DNA from: Clostridia bacterium
GTDB lineage: Bacteria > Bacillota_A > Clostridia > Oscillospirales > CAG-272
Length of the DNA: 5,457 nt
Direction: 5' to 3'
Assembly: GCA_017631775.1 (NCBI GenBank)
Contig: JAGBSQ010000088.1
Coordinates: forward strand, 1-5,457
Positions 1 to 3,949 of this stretch are shown here, one piece after another; the first letter of the stretch is position 1, and every line of letters begins with the position of its first letter. Under the pieces are notes generated by a model. That model searched no databases. It saw nothing but the letters and a program-made list of their open reading frames with translations, and was not told the origin of the DNA. The position numbers and the translations under genes are program-made.

Positions 1-202
1 GATCAACCGTCAGGTCAAATAATTCGTCAAGTGTTACGCCAAGCTCGGTTGCCAAGGCAGGCAAAAGCGAAATATCGGGCATTGTGGTGGCGGTTTCCCA
101 TTTTGAAACCGATTGCGCGCTGAGGCCGAGAGCATTTGCAAGCTGTTCTTGCGTGAGCCCTGCTTTGTAGCGCAGCTGCTTAATTTTGTTTCCAATTTCC
201 AT
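1..202 (-). CDS. XRE-family helix-turn-helix transcriptional regulator (5' part, cut by window edge)
   Basis: Reading the minus strand from the ATG at 202-200 gives 67 uninterrupted residues that run off the left edge, so the C-terminus is unseen. The N-terminus MEIGNKIKQLRYKAGLTQEQ, followed by LANALGLSAQSVSKWE (residues 21-36) and MPDISLLPALATELGVTLDE (41-60), is the classic Cro/C1-type HTH_3 fold. The turn and recognition helix fall at about residues 17-36, including the conserved SVSKWE. Such proteins bind operator DNA as dimers. Whether this one is a short stand-alone HTH protein or carries a C-terminal membrane or sensor domain cannot be told. The start is supported by an AGAGG Shine-Dalgarno (minus strand of 211-215) 8 nt before the ATG and by a good promoter further up. 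It lies downstream of lysC on the same strand, but with its own promoter and an intervening terminator, so it is probably a separate unit. Its target is unknown; autoregulation is possible. Confidence 0.9.
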   Translation of the reverse strand, partial: MEIGNKIKQLRYKAGLTQEQLANALGLSAQSVSKWETATTMPDISLLPALATELGVTLDELFDLTVD

Positions 203-245
203 AATGAATACCTCTTTTTTGTAAACTCAAGGCCTTTGTGACTTT

Positions 246-274
246 ATTATAACACCGAAGAGAGAAAAAATCAA
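246..274 (-). promoter_or_regulatory. Sigma-A promoter of the XRE regulator gene
   Basis: On the minus strand the -35 box TTGATT (274-269) is followed after exactly 17 bp by a perfect -10 box TATAAT (251-246). Transcription would start near 239, giving a leader of about 37 nt with the AGAGG ribosome site at 215-211. No obvious operator palindrome overlaps the boxes. Confidence 0.8.
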
Positions 275-311
275 CAACGCATTTTTAGAGCCAACTCGCA
301 AAATGGGTGAG

Positions 312-334
312 AAAAAAGGCGACCAATGGTCGCC
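312..334 (-). terminator. Intrinsic terminator-like hairpin for leftward transcripts
   Basis: On the minus strand GGCGACC (334-328), loop ATT, and GGTCGCC (324-318) form a perfect 7-bp GC-rich stem followed directly by six T residues (317-312). This is the standard rho-independent arrangement. It would stop transcripts arriving from lysC, about 210 nt past its stop codon, and it sits just before the XRE promoter, separating the two units. The same hairpin may also be a dispersed intergenic repeat, since stem and flanks look like short palindromes common in Oscillospirales genomes (from memory). Confidence 0.6.
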
Positions 335-407
335 CCTACATTTGTCTCTATTCAACCTTCTTAACGGGCAGGGTCTCGGTGGCACCTGACCGTTAGCGCT
401 AGCAAAA

Positions 408-426
408 GCGAGGTCTTGTGCCTCGC
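408..426 (-). repeat. Inverted repeat, weak terminator-like hairpin
   Basis: GCGAGG (408-413) and CCTCGC (421-426) are perfect 6-bp inverted repeats around a 7-nt loop. On the minus strand the stem is followed by only four T residues (407-404), so it could be a weak terminator for lysC read-through or simply part of an intergenic repeat mosaic. The palindrome TAGCGCTA (394-401) lies immediately beside it. Confidence 0.45.
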
Positions 427-496
427 GTCGACCGTCTATCCGAAAACTTACAACTCTATTTACTGATTTCCTGTTAGAGAGTTTTTGAGGGGGTCA

Positions 497-528
497 AAGG
501 GGGAACTTTTTGCAAAAAGTTCCCCCTT
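497..528. repeat. 32-bp perfect palindrome just past the lysC stop codon
   Basis: The sequence from 497 to 528 is its own reverse complement: AAGGGGGAAC, TTTTTGCAAAAA, GTTCCCCCTT. With one bulged A, pairing extends to TCA (494-496) against TGA (528-530). It begins 14 nt beyond the lysC stop. In RNA it would form a very stable long stem with almost no loop, so it could act as a 3'-end stabiliser or terminator. It has no U tract on the lysC side (TGACC follows), so a terminator role is uncertain. It may equally be a dispersed palindromic repeat. Confidence 0.65.
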
Positions 529-541
529 GAAAATCCTATTC

Positions 542-1864
542 TTATTTTACAAACTCATTATAAATAGCAGTGAGTGCTTTTTCGAGGTCGTGTTCTTCCA
601 CACCGATGATGATGTTAAGCTCGCTTGAACCTTGGTCGATCATACGAATGTTGATGCCTGCATTGGAGATAGCAGAGAACACACGTGCCGCGGTACCCTT
701 GGCTTTTACCATACCGCGACCAACGACTGCAAGGAGAGCGAGACCGTCCTCGATAACGATGCTATCGGGATGTACGCGCTTGTTGATGGAGGTCAGGATG
801 CGTTCTCTCTTGAACTCGTCTTTAATGCAGGAGGAAGAGATGATAACGCTCATGGTATCAACGCCGGAGGGCAGATGCTCAAAGGAGATGTCGTTGTCCT
901 CGAGTACGTCAAGTACGCGACGGCCAAAACCGATCTCGGAGTTCATCATGTCCTTTTCGATATAGATGATAGAAAATCCGCGTCTGCCTGCAACACCGGT
1001 AATGATGTGCTCGTTATCGTATTCCGAGGTAGCGGAAACGATCATGGTGCCGGGGGCTGTGGGATCGTTGGTGTTGCGAATGTTGATCGGAATGCCTGCG
1101 TGGCGAACAGGGAAGATCGCATCCTCGTGCAGAACCGATGCACCCATGTAAGAAAGCTCGCGCAATTCGCGATAGGTGATGGTCTTAATGGGCAGGGGAT
1201 CGTCAACAATGCGGGGGTCTGCCATCAGACATCCCGAAACGTCTGTCCAGTTTTCATAAAGATCTGCTTCTGCCGCGCGGGAAACGATAGAGCCGGTAAT
1301 ATCCGAGCCGCCGCGGCTAAAGGTCTTAATGGTGCCGTTGGGCATAACACCGTAAAAGCCGGGAATAACGGCATATTGGTGCTTTTTGAGTTCTTCGCGC
1401 AAGCAGTTGTTGGTTTTTTCTTCATCAAACGTGCCGTTCTCGCGGAAGTAGATGACCGATTCGGCATCAATAAAATCGAACTTGAGATATTTGGCAAGAA
1501 TGAGGGAGTTGAGATATTCACCGCGGCTTGCGGCAAAGTCTTGACCGGAGTAGTGTTCAATCGCATTGCGAATATAATCAAGCTCACCCGAAATATCAAA
1601 ATCGAGGCCGAGATCTGCAATAATCGAATTATAGCGCTCGCAAATCAGCGCATAATACTCGCTAATGTTTTTGCCTTGGCGCACAAGCTCATAGCAATGG
1701 TAAAGCATATCGGTTACCTTAACGTCCTCTTTGTGTCTCTTGCCGGGGGCAGAGGCAACAACGTAACGGCGCGCAGGGTCTGCCTTTACAATTGCGGCAA
1801 CACGGCGGAACTGATTGGCATCTGCCAAAGAGGAGCCACCGAATTTAACAACTTTCATTTCCAT
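542..1864 (-). CDS. lysC: Aspartate kinase (monofunctional, with C-terminal ACT domains)
   Basis: It phosphorylates L-aspartate to 4-aspartyl phosphate, the first committed cytosolic step towards lysine/diaminopimelate, threonine and methionine. The 440-aa product has the amino acid kinase fold at about residues 4-280: KFGGSS (7-12) near the N-terminus, SRGEYLNS (113-120), the nucleotide/aspartate-site motif SRGGSD (183-188), WTDVSG (206-211), ADPR (215-218), and ELSYMGASVLHEDAI (236-250). Two ACT regulatory domains follow (about 295-360 and 374-440); the second carries the VGRGM and GINIRMIDQGSSELNI segments typical of feedback-binding domains. The length fits monofunctional aspartokinases, and no homoserine dehydrogenase is fused. 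The start is set by AAAGGA 8 nt before the first ATG; the second ATG (M3) would sit too far, at 14 nt. It is transcribed alone and leftward, divergently from the T-box operon. The leader of about 50 nt is too short for a lysine riboswitch, so control is probably allosteric (inference). Confidence 0.97.
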   Translation of the reverse strand: MEMKVVKFGGSSLADANQFRRVAAIVKADPARRYVVASAPGKRHKEDVKVTDMLYHCYELVRQGKNISEYYALICERYNSIIADLGLDFDISGELDYIRNAIEHYSGQDFAASRGEYLNSLILAKYLKFDFIDAESVIYFRENGTFDEEKTNNCLREELKKHQYAVIPGFYGVMPNGTIKTFSRGGSDITGSIVSRAAEADLYENWTDVSGCLMADPRIVDDPLPIKTITYRELRELSYMGASVLHEDAIFPVRHAGIPINIRNTNDPTAPGTMIVSATSEYDNEHIITGVAGRRGFSIIYIEKDMMNSEIGFGRRVLDVLEDNDISFEHLPSGVDTMSVIISSSCIKDEFKRERILTSINKRVHPDSIVIEDGLALLAVVGRGMVKAKGTAARVFSAISNAGINIRMIDQGSSELNIIIGVEEHDLEKALTAIYNEFVK

Positions 1865-1872
1865 ACAAAGGT

Positions 1873-1878
1873 TCCTTT
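1873..1878 (-). promoter_or_regulatory. Shine-Dalgarno site of lysC
   Basis: AAAGGA on the minus strand lies 8 nt before the ATG at 1864-1862 and 14 nt before the alternative ATG at 1858-1856, so it favours the longer product beginning MEMKVVKF. A small hairpin (CTCAC/GTGAG, 1882-1896) sits just upstream in the leader. Its role, if any, is unknown. Confidence 0.75.
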
Positions 1879-1920
1879 CGTCTCACACGGGGTGAGGGGT
1901 CAAAATTCATTACTTACTAT

Positions 1921-1949
1921 ATTATACGGGATACGGAAGGATTTGTCAA
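1921..1949 (-). promoter_or_regulatory. Consensus sigma-A promoter of lysC
   Basis: On the minus strand a perfect TTGACA (1949-1944) is followed after 17 bp by a perfect TATAAT (1926-1921). The predicted start near 1914 gives a leader of about 50 nt. This fully consensus promoter implies strong constitutive initiation unless a repressor acts; no clear operator palindrome was seen. Its -35 box is 41 bp from the -35 box of the divergent T-box promoter. Confidence 0.9.
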
Positions 1950-1990
1950 GAAGAAAAGTGACAAAACCCGACGGAATTATTGCAAAATAC

Positions 1991-2019
1991 TTGACAAATA
2001 TAAGTGGGAGTGATATAAT
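1991..2019 (+). promoter_or_regulatory. Consensus extended -10 promoter of the T-box operon
   Basis: A perfect TTGACA (1991-1996), a 17-bp spacer, and a perfect TATAAT (2014-2019) preceded by TG at 2011-2012 (TGATATAAT) make an ideal sigma-A promoter with an extended -10. Transcription would start near 2026, just ahead of the T-box stem I. Strong constitutive initiation with control left to leader termination is the usual T-box design. Confidence 0.92.
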
Positions 2020-2025
2020 AATCAG

Positions 2026-2282
2026 TAATAATAAAAGATGTTGACCGAAAACAAGTAGGTAATTCCTGCGTGCACAGAGAACTGTCGGAGGGTGCGAGAC
2101 AGAGACAAAGAATTGCTGAATACAGTTCGCGAGTTTCGTACCGAAGGCAAATGGTTGGTAGGCTACGACGGGCAGCCCGTTACAGCGCACAAAGTGGTTG
2201 GTCAAAAAGATCAACAACAGAGGTGGTACCGCGGTAGTTCCATCGCCCTCTGCGCGTGTCGCAGAGGGCGGTTTTGTTTTTT
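2026..2282 (+). promoter_or_regulatory. T-box riboswitch leader, predicted tyrosine (UAC) specifier
   Basis: This cis-acting RNA binds uncharged tRNA and then permits read-through into the downstream genes. Visible elements, in order: AGUA of the stem I internal loop (2054-2057); a stem AAUUC (2061-2065) with GAAUU (2110-2114); the AG-rich side ACAGAGA (2074-2080); a distal hairpin CUGUC/GACAG (2082-2086, 2098-2102) with loop GGAGGGUGCGA; then CUGAA followed by UAC (2121-2123) in the specifier position. The order GAA-UAC resembles the Bacillus subtilis tyrS leader, hence Tyr. Stem III is a 7-bp hairpin with an A5 loop (2197-2203/2209-2215). The T-box AGAGGUGGUACCGCGG spans 2219-2234. The antiterminator pairs AGAGG (2219-2223) with CCUCU (2247-2251) and GCGGU (2231-2235) with AUCGC (2242-2246), leaving the bulge UGGUACC; its UGGU complements an ACCA tRNA end, as expected for tRNA-Tyr. 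The exact stem I base is unsure (CGAAA 2046-2050 with UUUCG 2134-2138 is possible). Confidence 0.95.
2244..2282 (+). terminator. Rho-independent attenuator terminator of the T-box
   Basis: CGCCCTCTGCG (2244-2254) and CGCAGAGGGCG (2260-2270) form a perfect 11-bp stem with loop CGTGT, followed by G and the tract TTTTGTTTTTT (2272-2282). Its 5' strand contains the CCUCU and CGC that the antiterminator needs (2244-2251), so the two folds exclude each other. With charged tRNA this hairpin should stop transcription 19 nt before the ligase start codon. Confidence 0.95.
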
Positions 2283-2289
2283 GGTCGGA

Positions 2290-2295
2290 AAGGGG
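2290..2295 (+). promoter_or_regulatory. Shine-Dalgarno site that fixes the ligase start
   Basis: AAGGGG lies 6 nt before the ATG at 2302-2304 and just after the attenuator U tract. The reading frame stays open upstream to an ATG-like start at 2092, but that stretch is the structured T-box RNA. This site therefore decides for a 544-aa product rather than a 614-aa one. Confidence 0.85.
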
Positions 2296-2301
2296 AATTC
2301 C

Positions 2302-3936
2302 ATGACAATTATCGATTTGTTAAATCAAAATGCATCACTTTATGGGGAAGAGACCGCGCTGGTAGAGATCAACCCCTGCTTTGAACCCGAAAGCCGCTTG
2401 ACGTGGAAGGATTATTCCCTGATGCAACCCGAACCCGGCAAGCCCTTCCGCCGCGCCCTCACATGGGGCGAGTTTAATGCCAAGGCAAACCGTTTTGCCA
2501 ACTTTTTGCTCACAAGAGGCTGCAAAAGAGGGGATAAGGTTGCTATCCTTTTGATGAACTCCATTGAGTGGCTCCCCATTTATTTTGGTATTCTCAAGGC
2601 GGGTGCCATCGTTGTGCCGCTCAACTACCGCTACGTGGCAGAGGAGATCAAATACTGTCTTGAAAAGGCCGATTGCTCCATGCTCGTTTTCGGTCCCGAA
2701 TTTGTGGGACGTATGGAACAGATCTGCGATGCTTTGCCCGACGTTAAGCATATGTTCTACGTTGGTGAGGATTGCCCCTCCTTTGCCGACAGCTACGATA
2801 AAATGATTGGCTATTGCAACACCAAAGCGCCCGACATAACCATTGAGGAGAGCGACGATGCCGCTATCTACTTTTCCTCGGGCACTACGGGTTTTCCTAA
2901 GGCTATTTTGCATGCCCACCGCAGTCTCATTCATGCGGCAAGGGTAGAGCACAATCACCACGGTCAAACACACAACGACGTTTTCCTTTGCATTCCGCCT
3001 CTTTATCACACAGGTGCAAAAATGCACTGGTTTGGCTCTTTGATGAGCGGCAGCAAGGCAGTGCTCCTCAAGGGTACGCGCCCCGAGTGGATCTTTAAAG
3101 CCGCAAGCGACGAGCGTTGCACCATAGTTTGGTTGCTTGTTCCGTGGGCGCAGGATATACTTGACGCCATCGAGCGTGGAGACATTAAGCTTGAAGATTA
3201 TGATCTTGAACAGTGGCGACTGATGCACATTGGCGCACAACCCGTGCCGCCCTCTCTTGTTCGCCGTTGGCTCAAGGTGTTCCCAAACCATCAATATGAC
3301 ACAAACTACGGTCTTTCCGAGTCCATCGGCCCCGGTTGTGTTCACCTTGGCGTTGAGAACGTCGAAAAGGTTGGTGCCATCGGCAAAGCCGGCTACGGCT
3401 GGCAGGTTTGCATCATCAACGAGCGTGGAAGTATTGTTCCGCGCGGTGAGGTTGGTGAGCTTTGCGTAAAGGGCCCCGGTGTTATGAAGTGCTATTACAA
3501 GGATAAAGAAGCCACCAATGAGATCCTTCACGGTGAGTGGCTCCTGACGGGAGACATGGCAATGGAGGACGAGGACGGCTTTATCTTCCTTGTTGACCGC
3601 AAAAAGGACGTTATCATTACGGGTGGCGAAAACCTCTATCCCGTACAAATCGAAGATTTTATTCGCAAGAACAATGCCGTTAAGGACGTAGCCGTTATCG
3701 GCTTGCCCGACCCCCGACTTGGCGAGATTGCCGCCGCCATTGTGGAGCTCAAAGAAGGGTACACCTTGACCGAGGAGGAGCTTGAGCGCTTCTGTGCGCC
3801 GCTTCCTCGTTACAAGCGCCCCCGCCGCATCATTTTTGCCGAGGTTCCGCGCAATCCCACCGGCAAAATCGAAAAACCCAAGCTGCGCAGTATGTACTGT
3901 GGCGAGAGCCTTGTAGCGCAGCAGATCGAATCCTGA
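2302..3936 (+). CDS. AMP-forming acyl/aryl-CoA synthetase (ANL superfamily), T-box controlled
   Basis: It activates a carboxylic acid with ATP to an acyl-adenylate and transfers it to CoA, releasing AMP and pyrophosphate; it is cytosolic. The 544-aa product has the full class I adenylate-forming set: P-loop FSSGTTGFPK (191-200), substrate-pocket PPLYHTGAK (232-240), YGLSE (336-340), TGD (416-418), the hinge region VDRKKDVIITGGENLYP (431-447), and the C-terminal catalytic lysine in PTGKIEK (519-525, K522). It looks intact and of normal family length. The general family (FadD, benzoate/cinnamate/aryl ligases) is clear, but the acid used cannot be read from sequence. Its place between a Tyr T-box and iorA, with a 13-nt gap to the latter, suggests an arylacetate such as 4-hydroxyphenylacetate or phenylacetate, to supply aryl-acetyl-CoA to the oxidoreductase. 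Alternatives are fatty-acid activation or an acid-exporting role in aromatic degradation. Translation should begin at 2302. Confidence 0.93.
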   Translation: MTIIDLLNQNASLYGEETALVEINPCFEPESRLTWKDYSLMQPEPGKPFRRALTWGEFNAKANRFANFLLTRGCKRGDKVAILLMNSIEWLPIYFGILKAGAIVVPLNYRYVAEEIKYCLEKADCSMLVFGPEFVGRMEQICDALPDVKHMFYVGEDCPSFADSYDKMIGYCNTKAPDITIEESDDAAIYFSSGTTGFPKAILHAHRSLIHAARVEHNHHGQTHNDVFLCIPPLYHTGAKMHWFGSLMSGSKAVLLKGTRPEWIFKAASDERCTIVWLLVPWAQDILDAIERGDIKLEDYDLEQWRLMHIGAQPVPPSLVRRWLKVFPNHQYDTNYGLSESIGPGCVHLGVENVEKVGAIGKAGYGWQVCIINERGSIVPRGEVGELCVKGPGVMKCYYKDKEATNEILHGEWLLTGDMAMEDEDGFIFLVDRKKDVIITGGENLYPVQIEDFIRKNNAVKDVAVIGLPDPRLGEIAAAIVELKEGYTLTEEELERFCAPLPRYKRPRRIIFAEVPRNPTGKIEKPKLRSMYCGESLVAQQIES

Positions 3937-3937
3937 A

Positions 3938-3944
3938 AAGGAGG
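3938..3944 (+). promoter_or_regulatory. Strong Shine-Dalgarno site of iorA
   Basis: AAGGAGG lies 5 nt before the ATG at 3950-3952, inside the 13-nt gap after the ligase stop codon. No promoter or terminator fits in this gap, so the two genes should be co-transcribed under the T-box. Confidence 0.85.
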
Positions 3945-3949
3945 TTTTT

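Larger units (their letters stand above)
203..541. other. Gene-free spacer between lysC and the XRE gene, with three inverted repeats
   Basis: This 339-nt stretch holds no credible gene. The only small ORF noticed (303-389, plus strand, 28 codons) has no ribosome site and overlaps the hairpin at 318-334. Reading leftward from lysC, it contains a 32-bp perfect palindrome (497-528), a weaker hairpin (408-426), a small palindrome TAGCGCTA (394-401), a terminator-like hairpin (312-334), and the XRE promoter (246-274). The density of GC-rich palindromes resembles the short repeat mosaics found between genes in gut Clostridia; that comparison is from memory and unverified. Confidence 0.75.

Noticed and set aside
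303..389. 28-codon plus-strand ORF in the lysC-XRE spacer
   Set aside because: It has no Shine-Dalgarno, it overlaps the terminator-like hairpin, and its sequence is not recognisable.
300..540. CRISPR array in the palindrome-rich spacer
   Set aside because: The inverted repeats differ from one another, and there is no regular direct repeat with spacers.
1865..1914. Lysine riboswitch in front of lysC
   Set aside because: The predicted leader is only about 50 nt, too short for an L-box, and holds just a 5-bp hairpin.
632..2044. Plus-strand open frame of 470 codons opposite lysC
   Set aside because: It covers the clear aspartokinase gene, the lysC promoter and the T-box promoter, and shows no domain. 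It is a shadow.
1900..2217. Minus-strand 105-codon frame with a hydrophobic stretch across the intergenic region
   Set aside because: It overlaps two perfect promoters and the T-box leader; coding there is very unlikely.
2092..2301. N-terminal extension of the ligase frame, giving a 614-aa protein starting at 2092
   Set aside because: The extra 70 codons lie in the T-box stems and run straight through the terminator. No ribosome site precedes 2092, whereas AAGGGG precedes 2302, where the family's usual N-terminus begins. A gene caller could easily make this error.
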